64,000 nucleotides of DNA from Luidia sarsii (lineage: Eukaryota; Echinodermata; Asteroidea; Paxillosida; Luidiidae). The DNA is taken from assembly GCA_949987565.1 (NCBI GenBank), contig OX465120.1, positions 4,459,587 to 4,523,586 on the forward strand, in the 5' to 3' direction. The position numbers were made by a program, and so were the translations under genes. Shown piece after piece: positions 38,801 through 52,674 of the stretch. Under the pieces are notes generated by a model, which did no database searches, was not told the origin of the DNA, and saw only the letters and a program-made list of their open reading frames with translations. Positions within the stretch are counted from its first letter, which is position 1. Each line of letters starts with the position of its first letter.

Positions 38801-40890
38801 GTCGGTCGGCGGAGTATAGCTGTAAAGAAAAATAGACTTTGCAGGTTAATATCTTCTTTATTATTATCCTGACGAAGCTAAAACTTGTCAAGCCAACAGG
38901 CCTCGAAAAGACCTATCTGTCAGTATTGAAAAATCTGAAATCGAACCTAATATGATGTTTTTATGATCAAGCAAAGAGAACAAACCTCTGTCTGCTAGGT
39001 AGCTTGTGTGTGCAGAGGGCAGTACACAACAGTCGGTCGGCGGAGTATAGCTGTAAAGAAAAATAGACTTTGCAGGTTAATATCTTCTTTATTATTATCC
39101 TGACGAAGCTAAAACTTGTCAAGCCAACAGGCCTCGAAAAGACCTATCTGTCAGTATTGAAAAATCTGAAATCGAACCTAATATGATGTTTTTATGATCA
39201 AGCAAAGAGAACAAACCTCTGTCAGCTAGGTAGCTTGTGTGTGCAGAGGGCAGTACACAACAGTCGGTCGGCGGAGTATAGCTGTAAAGAAAAATAGAAT
39301 TTGCAGGTTAATATCTTCTTTATTATTATCTCTACGACGCTGAAACTTGTCAAGCCAACAGGCCTCGAAAAGACCTATCTGTCAGTATTGAAAAATCTGA
39401 AATCGAACCTAATATGATGTTTTTATGATCAAGCAAAGAGAACAAAGCTCTGTCAGCTAGGTAGCTTGTGTGTGCAGAGGGCAGAACACAACAGTCGGTC
39501 GGCGGAGTATAGCTGTAAAGAAAAATAGACTTTGCAGGTTAATATCTTCTTTATTATTATCTCTACGACGCTAAAACTTGTCAAGCCAACAGGCCTCGAA
39601 AAGACCTATCTGTCAGTATTGAAAAATCTGAAATCGAACCTAATATGATGTTTTTTATGATCAAGCAAAGACAACAAACCTCTGTCAGCTAGGTAGCTTG
39701 TGTGTGCAGAGGGCAGTACACAACAGTCGGTCGGCGGAGTATAGCTGTAAAGAAAAATAGACTTTGCAGGTTAATATCTTCTTTATTATTATCCTGACGA
39801 AGCTAAAACTTGTCAAGCCAACAGGCCTCGAAAAGACCTATCTGTCAGTATTGAAAAATCTGAAATCGAACCTAATATGATGTTTTTATGATCAAGCAAA
39901 GAGAACAAACCTCTGTCAGCTAGGTAGCTTGTGTGTGCAGAGGGCAGTACACAACAGTCGGTCGGCGGAGTATAGCTGTAAAGAAAAATAGACTTTGCAG
40001 GTTAATATCTTCTTTATTATTATCCTGACGAAGCTAAAACTTGTCAAGCCAACAGGCCTCGAAAAGACCTATCTGTCAGTATTGAACAATCTGAAATCGA
40101 ACCTAATATGATGTTTTTATGATCAAGCAAAGAGAACAAACCTCTGTCAGCTAGGTAGCTTGTGTGTGCAGAGGGCAGTACACAACAGTCGGTCGGCGGA
40201 GTATAGCTGTAAAGAAAAATAGACTTTGCAGGTTAATATCTTCTTTATTATTATCTCTACGACGCTGAAACTTGTCAAGCCAACAGGCCTCGAAAAGACC
40301 TATCTGTCAGTATTGAAAAATCTGAAATCGAACCTAATATGATGTTTTTATGATCAAGCAAAGAGAACAAAGCTCTGTCAGCTAGGTAGCTTGTGTGTGC
40401 AGAGGGCAGTACACAACAGTCGGTCGGCGGAGTATAGCTGTAAAGAAAAATAGACTTTGCAGGTTAATATCTTCTTTATTATTATCCTGACGAAGCTAAA
40501 ACTTGTCAAGCCAACAGGCCTCGAAAAGACCTATCTGTCAGTATTGAAAAATCTGAAATCGAACCTAATATGATGTTTTTATGATCAAGCAAAGAGAACA
40601 AACCTCTGTCAGCTAGGTAGCTTGTGTGTGCAGAGGGCAGTACACAACAGTCGGTCGGCGGAGAATAGCCTGAAAGAAAAATAGACTTTGCAGGTTAATA
40701 TCTACTTTATTATTATCCTGACAAAGCTTAAACTTGTCAAGCTAACAGGCCTCGAAAAGACCTATCTGTCAGTATTGAAAAATCTGAAATCGAACCTAAT
40801 ATGATGTTTTTATGATCAAGCAAAGAGAACAAACCTCTGTCTGCTAGGTAGCTTGTGTGTGCAGAGGGCAGTACACAACAGTCGGTCGGC
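35808..40890 (+). repeat. Right part of the duplicated ~10 kb segment (monomers 156-177)
   Basis: Monomer order: Cc Ac Bs B At C Bn A C Bn A | B Br As A Bkf D A A Bk A Ccs. The first eleven match 108-118, with GAAAATTCTG in 158 as in 110. The second part parallels 119-127 and, from 168 on, 44-53. Monomer 161 has a private GAGCTTAG, and 174 a private GAACAATC. Monomer 177 is the first Cc with the s mark (a183t). Confidence 0.9.
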
Positions 40891-41584
40891 GGAGTATAGC
40901 TGTAAAGAAAAATAGACTTTGCAGGTTAATATCTTCTTTATTATTATCTCTACGACGCTGAAACTTGTCAAGCCAACAGGCCTCGAAAAGACCTATCTGT
41001 CAGTATTGAAAAATCTGAAATCGAACCTAATATGATGTTTTTTATGATCAAGCAAAGACAACAAACCTCTGTCAGCTAGGTAGCTTGTGTGTGCAGAGGG
41101 CAGTACACAACAGTCGGTCGGCGGAGTATAGCTGTAAAGAAAAATAGACTTTGCAGGTTAATATCTTCTTTATTATTATCCTGACGAAGCTAAAACTTGT
41201 CAAGCCAACAGGCCTCGAAAAGACCTATCTGTCAGTATTGAAAAATCTGAAATCGAACCTAATATGATGTTTTTATGATCAAGCAAAGAGAACAAACCTC
41301 TGTCAGCTAGGTAGCTTGTGTGTGCAGAGGGCAGTACACAACAGTCGGTCGGCGGAGTATAGCTGTAAAGAAAAATAGACTTTGCAGGTTAATATCTTCT
41401 TTATTATTATCCTGACGAAGCTAAAACTTGTCAAGCCAACAGGCCTCGAAAAGACCTATCTCTCAGTATTGAAAAATCTGAAATCGAACCTAATATGATG
41501 TTTTTATGATCAAGCAAAGAGAACAAACCTCTGTCAGCTAGGTAGCTTGTGTGTGCAGAGGGCAGAACACAACAGTCGGTCGGC
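40891..41584 (+). repeat. Monomers 178-180: Bd A A
   Basis: Monomer 178 is a plain B front (g70) with the T6/g168c tail. Monomer 180 has ATCTCTCAG (g109c) and t213a. The latter pair recurs in monomers 261 and 264, near the right end. Confidence 0.88.
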
Positions 41585-44357
41585 GGAGTATAGCTGTAAA
41601 GAAAAATAGACTTTGCAGGTTAATATCTTCTTTATTATTATCCTGACGAAGCTAAAACTTGTCAAGCCAACAGGCCTCGAAAAGACCTATCTGTCAGTAT
41701 TGAAAAATCTGAAATCGAACCTAATATGATGTTTTTTATGATCAAGCAAAGACAACAAACCTCTGTCAGCTAGGTAGCTTGTGTGTGCAGAGGGCAGTAC
41801 ACAACAGTCGGTCGGCGGAGTATAGCTGTAAAGAAAAATAGACTTTGCAGGTTAATATCTTCTTTATTATTATCCTGACGAAGCTAAAACTTGTCAAGCC
41901 AACAGGCCTCGAAAAGACCTATCTGTCAGTATTGAAAAATCTGAAATCGAACCTAATATGATGTTTTTATGATCAAGCAAAGAGAACAAACCTCTGTCAG
42001 CTAGGTAGCTTGTGTGTGCAGAGGGCAGTACACAACAGTCGGTCGGCGGAGTATAGCTGTAAAGAAAAATAGACTTTGCAGGTTAATATCTTCTTTATTA
42101 TTATCCTGACGAAGCTAAAACTTGTCAAGCCAACAGGCCTCGAAAAGACCTATCTGTCAGTATTGAAAAATCTGAAATCGAACCTAATATGATGTTTTTA
42201 TGATCAAGCAAAGAGAACAAACCTCTGTCAGCTAGGTAGCTTGTGTGTGCAGAGGGCAGTACACAACAGTCGGTCGGCGGAGTATAGCTGTAAAGAAAAA
42301 TTGACTTTGCAGGTTAATATCTTCTTTATTATTATCTCTACGACGCTGAAACTTGTCAAGCCAACAGGCCTCGAAAAGACCTATCTGTCAGTATTGAAAA
42401 ATCTGAAATCGAACCTAATATGATGTTTTTATGATCAAGCAAAGAGAACAAAGCTCTGTCAGCTAGGTAGCTTGTGTGTGCAGAGGGCAGTACACAACAG
42501 TCGGTCGGCGGAGTATAGCTGTAAAGAAAAATAGACTTTGCAGGTTAATATCTTCTTTATTATTATCCTGACGAAGCTAAAACTTGTCAAGCCAACAGGC
42601 CTCGAAAAGACCTATCTGTCAGTATTGAAAAATCTGAAATCGAACCTAATATGATGTTTTTATGATCAAGCAAAGAGAACAAACCTCTGTCAGCTAGGTA
42701 GCTTGTGTGTGCAGAGGGCAGTACACAACAGTCGGTCGGCGGAGAATAGCCTGAAAGAAAAATAGACTTTGCAGGTTAATATCTACTTTATTATTATCCT
42801 GACAAAGCTTAAACTTGTCAAGCTAACAGGCCTTACACAGACCTATCTGTCAGTATTGAAAAATCTGAAATCGAGCCTAGAATAATGTGTTTATGATCAA
42901 GCAAAGAGAACTAACCTCTGTCAGCTAGGTAGCTTGTGTGTGCAGAGGGCAGTACACAACAGTCGGTCGGCGGAGTATAGCTGTAAAGAAAAATAGACTT
43001 TGCAGGTTAATATCTTCTTTATTATTATCTCTACGACGCTGAAACTTGTCAAGCCAACAGGCCTCGAAAAGACCAATCTGTCAGTATTGAAAAATCTGAA
43101 ATCGAACCTAATATGATGTTTTTATGATCAAGCAAAGAGAACAAACCTCTGTCAGCTAGGTAGCTTGTGTGTGCAGAGGGCAGTACACAACAGTCGGTCG
43201 GCGGAGTATAGCTGTAAAGAAAAATAGACTTTGCAGGTTAATATCTTCTTTATTATTATCCTGACGAAGCTAAAACTTGTCAAGCCAACAGGCCTCGAAA
43301 AGACCTATCTGTCAGTATTGAAAAATCTGAAATCGAACCTAATATGATGTTTTTATGATCAAGCAAAGAGAACAAACCTCTGTCAGCTAGGTAGCTTGTG
43401 TGTACAGAGGGCAGTACACAACAGTCGGTCGGCGGAGTATAGCTGTAAAGAAAAATAGACTTTGCAGGTTAATATCTTCTTTATTATTATCTCTACGACG
43501 CTGAAACTTGTCAAGCCAACAGGCCTCGAAAAGACCTATCTGTCAGTATTGAAAAATCTGAAATCAAACCTAATATGATGTTTTTATGATCAAGCAAAGA
43601 GAACAAACCTCTGTCTGCTAGGTAGCTTGTGTGTGCAGAGGGCAGTACACAACAGTCGGTCGGCGGAGTATAGCTGTAAAGAAAAATAGACTTTGCAGGT
43701 TAATATCTTCTTTATTATTATCTCTACGACGCTGAAACTTGTCAAGCCAACAGGCCTCGAAAAGACCTATCTGTCAGTATTGAAAAATCTGAAATCGAAC
43801 CTAATATGATGTTTTTATGATCAAGCAAAGAGAACAAACCTCTGTCAGCTAGGTAGCTTGTGTGTGCAGAGGGCAGTACACAACAGTCGGTCGGCGGAGA
43901 ATAGCCTGAACGAAAAATAGACTTTGCAGGTTAATATCTACTTTATTATTATCCTGACAAAGCTTAAACTTGTCAAGCTAAGAGGCCTTACACAGACCTA
44001 TCTGTCAGTATTGAAAAATCTGAAATCGAGCCTAGAATAATGTGTTTATGATCAAGCAAAGAGAACTAACCTCTGTCAGCTAGGTAGCTTGTGTGTGCAG
44101 AGGGCAGTACACAACAGTCGGTCGGCGGAGTATAGCTGTAAAGAAAAATAGACTTTGCAGGTTAATATCTTCTTTATTATTATCCTGACGAAGCTAAAAC
44201 TTTTCAAGCCAACAGGCCTCGAAAAGACCTATCTGTCAGTATTGAAAAATCTGAAATCGAACCTAATATGATGTTTTTATGATCAAGCAAAGAGAACAAA
44301 CCTCTGTCAGCTAGGTAGCTTGTGTGTGCAGAGGGCAGTACACAACAGTCGGTCGGC
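41585..44357 (+). repeat. 12-mer tandem, copy 1 (monomers 181-192)
   Basis: Monomer order: Ad A A Bk A C Bn A Bs B C2 A; 2773 bp (12 x 231 + 1 for the T6 in Ad). Private markers: a24t in Bk no. 184, g202a in A no. 188, a16c and c87g in C2 no. 191, and g77t in A no. 192. All recur one unit later. Confidence 0.95.
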
Positions 44358-47130
44358 GGAGTATAGCTGTAAAGAAAAATAGACTTTGCAGGTTAATATC
44401 TTCTTTATTATTATCCTGACGAAGCTAAAACTTGTCAAGCCAACAGGCCTCGAAAAGACCTATCTGTCAGTATTGAAAAATCTGAAATCGAACCTAATAT
44501 GATGTTTTTTATGATCAAGCAAAGACAACAAACCTCTGTCAGCTAGGTAGCTTGTGTGTGCAGAGGGCAGTACACAACAGTCGGTCGGCGGAGTATAGCT
44601 GTAAAGAAAAATAGACTTTGCAGGTTAATATCTTCTTTATTATTATCCTGACGAAGCTAAAACTTGTCAAGCCAACAGGCCTCGAAAAGACCTATCTGTC
44701 AGTATTGAAAAATCTGAAATCGAACCTAATATGATGTTTTTATGATCAAGCAAAGAGAACAAACCTCTGTCAGCTAGGTAGCTTGTGTGTGCAGAGGGCA
44801 GTACACAACAGTCGGTCGGCGGAGTATAGCTGTAAAGAAAAATAGACTTTGCAGGTTAATATCTTCTTTATTATTATCCTGACGAAGCTAAAACTTGTCA
44901 AGCCAACAGGCCTCGAAAAGACCTATCTGTCAGTATTGAAAAATCTGAAATCGAACCTAATATGATGTTTTTGTGATCAAGCAAAGAGAACAAACCTCTG
45001 TCAGCTAGGTAGCTTGTGTGTGCAGAGGGCAGTACACAACAGTCGGTCGGCGGAGTATAGCTGTAAAGAAAAATTGACTTTGCAGGTTAATATCTTCTTT
45101 ATTATTATCTCTACGACGCTGAAACTTGTCAAGCCAACAGGCCTCGAAAAGACCTATCTGTCAGTATTGAAAAATCTGAAATCGAACCTAATATGATGTT
45201 TTTATGATCAAGCAAAGAGAACAAAGCTCTGTCAGCTAGGTAGCTTGTGTGTGCAGAGGGCAGTACACAACAGTCGGTCGGCGGAGTATAGCTGTAAAGA
45301 AAAATAGACTTTGCAGGTTAATATCTTCTTTATTATTATCCTGACGAAGCTAAAACTTGTCAAGCCAACAGGCCTCGAAAAGACCTATCTGTCAGTATTG
45401 AAAAATCTGAAATCGAACCTAATATGATGTTTTTATGATCAAGCAAAGAGAACAAACCTCTGTCAGCTAGGTAGCTTGTGTGTGCAGAGGGCAGTACACA
45501 ACAGTCGGTCGGCGGAGAATAGCCTGAAAGAAAAATAGACTTTCCAGGTTAATATCTACTTTATTATTATCCTGACAAAGCTTAAACTTGTCAAGCTAAC
45601 AGGCCTTACACAGACCTATCTGTCAGTATTGAAAAATCTGAAATCGAGCCTAGAATAATGTGTTTATGATCAAGCAAAGAGAACTAACCTCTGTCAGCTA
45701 GGTAGCTTGTGTGTGCAGAGGGCAGTACACAACAGTCGGTCGGCGGAGTATAGCTGTAAAGAAAAATAGACTTTGCAGGTTAATATCTTCTTTATTATTA
45801 TCTCTACGACGCTGAAACTTGTCAAGCCAACAGGCCTCGAAAAGACCAATCTGTCAGTATTGAAAAATCTGAAATCGAACCTAATATGATGTTTTTATGA
45901 TCAAGCAAAGAGAACAAACCTCTGTCAGCTAGGTAGCTTGTGTGTGCAGAGGGCAGTACACAACAGTCGGTCGGCGGAGTATAGCTGTAAAGAAAAATAG
46001 ACTTTGCAGGTTAATATCTTCTTTATTATTATCCTGACGAAGCTAAAACTTGTCAAGCCAACAGGCCTCGAAAAGACCTATCTGTCAGTATTGAAAAATC
46101 TGAAATCGAACCTAATATGATGTTTTTATGATCAAGCAAAGAGAACAAACCTCTGTCAGCTAGGTAGCTTGTGTGTACAGAGGGCAGTACACAACAGTCG
46201 GTCGGCGGAGTATAGCTGTAAAGAAAAATAGACTTTGCAGGTTAATATCTTCTTTATTATTATCTCTACGACGCTGAAACTTGTCAAGCCAACAGGCCTC
46301 GAAAAGACCTATCTGTCAGTATTGAAAAATCTGAAATCAAACCTAATATGATGTTTTTATGATCAAGCAAAGAGAACAAACCTCTGTCTGCTAGGTAGCT
46401 TGTGTGTGCAGAGGGCAGTACACAACAGTCGGTCGGCGGAGTATAGCTGTAAAGAAAAATAGACTTTGCAGGTTAATATCTTCTTTATTATTATCTCTAC
46501 GACGCTGAAACTTGTCAAGCCAACAGGCCTCGAAAAGACCTATCTGTCAGTATTGAAAAATCTGAAATCGAACCTAATATGATGTTTTTATGATCAAGCA
46601 AAGAGAACAAACCTCTGTCAGCTAGGTAGCTTGTGTGTGCAGAGGGCAGTACACAACAGTCGGTCGGCGGAGAATAGCCTGAACGAAAAATAGACTTTGC
46701 AGGTTAATATCTACTTTATTATTATCCTGACAAAGCTTAAACTTGTCAAGCTAAGAGGCCTTACACAGACCTATCTGTCAGTATTGAAAAATCTGAAATC
46801 GAGCCTAGAATAATGTGTTTATGATCAAGCAAAGAGAACTAACCTCTGTCAGCTAGGTAGCTTGTGTGTGCAGAGGGCAGTACACAACAGTCGGTCGGCG
46901 GAGTATAGCTGTAAAGAAAAATAGACTTTGCAGGTTAATATCTTCTTTATTATTATCCTGACGAAGCTAAAACTTTTCAAGCCAACAGGCCTCGAAAAGA
47001 CCTATCTGTCAGTATTGAAAAATCTGAAATCGAACCTAATATGATGTTTTTATGATCAAGCAAAGAGAACAAACCTCTGTCAGCTAGGTAGCTTGTGTGT
47101 GCAGAGGGCAGTACACAACAGTCGGTCGGC
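44358..47130 (+). repeat. 12-mer tandem, copy 2 (monomers 193-204)
   Basis: It has the same order and the same 2773-bp length as copy 1, with all its private markers (a24t, g202a, a16c/c87g, g77t). New point changes are few: TTTGTGATC in 195 and CTTTCCAGG in 198. This makes it one of the youngest duplications in the window. Confidence 0.95.
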
Positions 47131-50100
47131 GGAGTATAGCTGTAAAGAAAAATAGACTTTGCAGGTTAATATCTTCTTTATTATTATCTCTACGACGCTG
47201 AAACTTGTCAAGCCAACAGGCCTCGAAAAGACCTATCTGTCAGTATTGAAAAATCTGAAATCGAACCTAATATGATGTTTTTATGATCAAGCAAAGAGAA
47301 CAAACCTCTGTCAGCTAGGTAGCTTGTGTGTGCAGAGGGCAGTACACAACAGTCGGTCGGCGGAGTATAGCTGTAAAGAAAAATAGACTTTGCAGGTTAA
47401 TATCTTCTTTATTATTATCCTGACGAAGCTAAAACTTGTCAAGCCAACAGGCCTTACACAGACCTATCTGTCAGTATTGAAAAATCTGAAATCGAGCCTA
47501 GAATAATGTGTTTATGATCAAGCAAAGAGAACAAACCTCTGTCAGCTAGGTAGCTTGTGTGTGCAGAGGGCAGTACACAACAGTCGGTCGGCGGAGTATA
47601 GCTGTAAAGAAAAATAGATTTTGCAGGTTAATATCTTCTTTTTTATTATCTCTACGACGCTGAAACTTGTCAAGCCAACAGGCCTCGAAAAGACCTATCT
47701 GTCAGTATTGAAAAATCTGAAATCGAACCTAATATGATGTTTTTATGATCAAGCAAAGAGAACAAACCTCTGTCAGCTAGGTAGCTTGTGTGTGCAGAGG
47801 GCAGTACACAACAGTCGGTCGGCGGAGTATAGCTGTAAAGAAAAATAGACTTTGCAGGTTAATATCTTCTTTATTATTATCCTGACGAAGCTAAAACTTG
47901 TCAAGCCAACAGGCCTCGAAAAGACCTATCTGTCAGTATTGAAAAATCTGAAATCGAACCTAATATGATGTTTTTATGATCAAGCAAAGAGAACAAACCT
48001 CTGTCAGCTAGGTAGCTTGTGTGTGCAGAGGGCAGTACACAACAGTCGGTCGGCGGAGTATAGCTGTAAAGAAAAATAGACTTTGCAGGTTAATATCTTC
48101 TTTATTATTATCCTGACGAAGCTAAAACTTGTCAAGCCAACAGGCCTCGAAAAGACCTATCTGTCAGTATTGAAAAATCTGAAATCGAACCTAATATGAT
48201 GTTTTTATGATCAAGCAAAGAGAACAAACCTCTGTCAGCTAGGTAGCTTGTGTGTGCAGAGGGCAGTACACAACAGTCGGTCGGCGGAGTATAGCTGTAA
48301 AGAAAAATAGACTTTGCAGGTTAATATCTTCTTTATTATTATCCTGACGAAGCTAAAACTTGTCAAGCCAACAGGCCTCGAAAAGACCTATCTGTCAGTA
48401 TTGAAAAATCTGAAATCGAACCTAATATGATGTTTTTATGATCAAGCAAAGAGAACAAACCTCTGTCTGCTAGGTAGCTTGTGTGTGCAGAGGGCAGTAC
48501 ACAACAGTCGGTCGGCGGAGTATAGCTGTAAAGAAAAATAGACTTTGCAGGTTAATATCTTCTTTATTATTATCCTGACGAAGCTAAAACTTGTCAAGCC
48601 AACAGGCCTCGAAAAGACCTATCTGTCAGTATTGAAAAATCTGAAATCGAACCTAATATGATGTTTTTATGATCAAGCAAAGAGAACAAACCTCTGTCAG
48701 CTAGGTAGCTTGTGTGTGCAGAGGGCAGTACACAACAGTCGGTCGGCGGAGTATAGCTGTAAAGAAAAATAGAATTTGCAGGTTAATATCTTCTTTATTA
48801 TTATCTCTACGACGCTGAAACTTGTCAAGCCAACAGGCCTCGAAAAGACCTATCTGTCAGTATTGAAAAATCTGAAATCGAACCTAATATGATGTTTTTA
48901 TGATCAAGCAAAGAGAACAAACCTCTGTCAGCTAGGTAGCTTGTGTGTGCAGAGGGCAGTACACAACAGTCGGTCGGCGGAGTATAGCTGTAAAGAAAAA
49001 TAGACTTTGCAGGTTAATATCTTCTTTATTATTATCCTGACGAAGCTAAAACTTGTCAAGCCAACAGGCCTCGAAAAGACCTATCTGTCAGTATTGACAA
49101 ATCTGAAATCGAACCTAATATGATGTTTTTATGATCAAGCAAAGAGAACAAACCTCTGTCAGCTAGGTAGCTTGTGTGTGCAGAGGGCAGTACACAACAG
49201 TCGGTCGGCGGAGTATAGCTGTAAAGAAAAATAGACTTTGCAGGTTAATATCTTCTTTATTATTATCTCTACGACGCTGAAACTTGTCAAGCCAACAGGC
49301 CTCGAAAAGACCTATCTGTCAGTATTGAAAAATCTGAAATCAAACCTAATATGATGTTTTTATGATCAAGCAAAGAGAACAAACCTCTGTCTGCTAGGTA
49401 GCTTGTGTGTGCAGAGGGCAGTACACAACAGTCGGTCGGCGGAGTATAGCTGTAAAGAAAAATAGACTTTGCAGGTTAATATCTTCTTTATTATTATCTC
49501 TACGACGCTGAAACTTGTCAAGCCAACAGGCCTCGAAAAGACCTATCTGTCAGTATTGAAAAATCTGAAATCGAACCTAATATGATGTTTTTATGATCAA
49601 GCAAAGAGAACAAACCTCTGTCAGCTAGGTAGCTTGTGTGTGCAGAGGGCAGTACACAACAGTTGGTCGGCGGAGAATAGCCTGAAAGAAAAATAGACTT
49701 TGCAGGTTAATATCTACTTTATTATTATCCTGACAAAGCTTAAACTTGTCAAGCTAAGAGGCCTTACACAGACCTATCTGTCAGTATTGAAAAATCTGAA
49801 ATCGAGCCTAGAATAATGTGTTTATGATCAAGCAAAGAGAACTAACCTCTGTCAGCTAGGTAGCTTGTGTGTGCAGAGGGCAGTACACAACAGTCGGTCG
49901 GCGGAGTATAGCTGTAAAGAAAAATAGACTTTGCAGGTTAATATCTTCTTTATTATTATCCTGACGAAGCTAAAACTTTTCAAGCCAACAGGCCTCGAAA
50001 AGACCTATCTGTCAGTATTGAAAAATCTGAAATCGAACCTAATATGATGTTTTTATGATCAAGCAAAGAGAACAAACCTCTGTCAGCTAGGTAGCTTGTG

Positions 50101-52674
50101 TGTGCAGAGGGCAGTACACAACAGTCGGTCGGCGGAGTATAGCTGTAAAGAAAAATAGACTTTGCAGGTTAATATCTTCTTTATTATTATCTCTACGACG
50201 CTGAAACTTGTCAAGCCAACAGGCCTCGAAAAGACCTATCTGTCAGTATTGAAAAATCTGAAATCGAACCTAATATGATGTTTTTATGATCAAGCAAAGA
50301 GAACAAACCTCTGTCAGCTAGGTAGCTTGTGTGTGCAGAGGGCAGTACACAACAGTCGGTCGGCGGAGTATAGCTGTAAAGAAAAATAGACTTTGCAGGT
50401 TAATATCTTCTTTATTATTATCCTGACGAAGCTAAAACTTGTCAAGCCAACAGGCCTCGAAAAGACCTATCTGTCAGTATTGAAAAATCTGAAATCGAAC
50501 CTAATATGATGTTTTTATGATCAAGCAAAGAGAACAAACCTCTGTCAGCTAGGTAGCTTGTGTGTGCAGAGGGCAGTACACAACAGTCGGTCGGCGGAGT
50601 ATAGCTGTAAAGAAAAATAGACTTTGCAGGTTAATATCTTCTTTATTATTATCTCTACGACGCTGAAACTTGTCAAGCCAACAGGCCTCGAAAAGACCTA
50701 TCTGTCAGTATTAAAAAATCTGAAATCGAACCTAATATGATGTTTTTATGATCAAGCAAAGAGAACAAACCTCTGTCAGCTAGGTAGCTTGTGTGTGCAG
50801 AGGGCAGTACACAACAGTCGGTCGGCGGAGTATAGCTGTAAAGAAAAATAGACTTTGCAGGTTAATATCTTCTTTATTATTATCCTGACGAAGCTAAAAC
50901 TTGTCAAGCCAACAGGCCTCGAAAAGACCTATCTGTCAGTATTGACAAATCTGAAATCGAACCTAATATGATGTTTTTATGATCAAGCAAAGAGAACAAA
51001 CCTCTGTCAGCTAGGTAGCTTGTGTGTGCAGAGGGCAGTACACAACAGTCGGTCGGCGGAGTATAGCTGTAAAGAAAAATAGACTTTGCAGGTTAATATC
51101 TTCTTTATTATTATCCTGACGAAGCTAAAACTTGTCAAGCCAACAGGCCTCGAAAAGACCTATCTGTCAGTATTGAAAAATCTGAAATCGAACCTAATAT
51201 GATGTTTTTATGATCAAGCAAAGAGAACAAACCTCTGTCTGCTAGGTAGCTTGTGTGTGCAGAGGGCAGTACACAACAGTCGGTCGGCGGAGTATAGCTG
51301 TAAAGAAAAATAGACTTTGCAGGTTAATATCTTCTTTATTATTATCCTGACGAAGCTAAAACTTGTCAAGCCAACAGGCCTCGAAAAGACCTATCTGTCA
51401 GTATTGAAAAATCTGAAATCGAACCTAATATGATGTTTTTATGATCAAGCAAAGAGAACAAACCTCTGTCAGCTAGGTAGCTTGTGTGTGCAGAGGGCAG
51501 TACACAACAGTCGGTCGGCGGAGTATAGCTGTAAAGAAAAATAGAATTTGCAGGTTAATATCTTCTTTATTATTATCTCTACGACGCTGAAACTTGTCAA
51601 GCCAACAGGCCTCGAAAAGACCTATCTGTCAGTATTGAAAAATCTGAAATCGAACCTAATATGATGTTTTTATGATCAAGCAAAGAGAACAAACCTCTGT
51701 CAGCTAGGTAGCTTGTGTGTGCAGAGGGCAGTACACAACAGTCGGTCGGCGGAGTATAGCTGTAAAGAAAAATAGACTTTGCAGGTTAATATCTTCTTTA
51801 TTATTATCCTGACGAAGCTAAAACTTGTCAAGCCAACAGGCCTCGAAAAGACCTATCTGTCAGTATTGACAAATCTGAAATCGAACCTAATATGATGTTT
51901 TTATGATCAAGCAAAGAGAACAAACCTCTGTCAGCTAGGTAGCTTGTGTGTGCAGAGGGCAGTACACAACAGTCGGTCGGCGGAGTATAGCTGTAAAGAA
52001 AAATAGACTTTGCAGGTTAATATCTTCTTTATTATTATCCTGACGAAGCTAAAACTTGTCAAGCCAACAGGCCTCGAAAAGACCTATCTGTCAGTATTGA
52101 AAAATCTGAAATCGAACCTAATATGATGTTTTTATGATCAAGCAAAGAGAACAAACCTCTGTCTGCTAGGTAGCTTGTGTGTGCAGAGGGCAGTACACAA
52201 CAGTCGGTCGGCGGAGTATAGCTGTAAAGAAAAATAGACTTTGCAGGTTAATATCTTCTTTATTATTATCCTGACGAAGCTAAAACTTGTCAAGCCAACA
52301 GGCCTCGAAAAGACCTATCTGTCAGTATTGAAAAATCTGAAATCGAACCTAATATGATGTTTTTATGATCAAGCAAAGAGAACAAACCTCTGTCTGCTAG
52401 GTAGCTTGTGTGTGCAGAGGGCAGTACACAACAGTCGGTCGGCGGAGTATAGCTGTAAAGAAAAATAGACTTTGCAGGTTAATATCTTCTTTATTATTAT
52501 CCTGACGAAGCTAAAACTTGTCAAGCCAACAGGCCTCGAAAAGACCTATCTGTCAGTATTGAAAAATCTGAAATCGAACCTAATATGATGTTTTTATGAT
52601 CAAGCAAAGAGAACAAACCTCTGTCAGCTAGGTAGCTTGTGTGTGCAGAGGGCAGTACACAACAGTCGGTCGGC
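47131..52674 (+). repeat. Monomers 205-228, short nested repeats
   Basis: Monomer order: B A/C-chimera B A A As A Bf Ac Bs B C2 A B A B Ac As A Bf Ac As As A. The run C2 A(g77t) B at 203-205 returns at 216-218 (13 units apart), and As A Bf Ac at 210-213 returns at 222-225. From here to the right the array is A-rich, and Br and At units are absent. Confidence 0.87.
47362..47592 (+). repeat. Chimeric monomer 206: C patch inside an A unit
   Basis: It is A through position 84 (GTATAGCTG, CGAAGCTAAAAC, AGCCAAC), C from 94 to about 149 (CTTACACAG, GAGCCTAGAATAATG), then A/B again at 172 (GAACAAACC). It is the near reciprocal of Cc and occurs once. Two switches within one unit look like gene conversion with a tract of roughly 56-87 bp. 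Confidence 0.9.
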
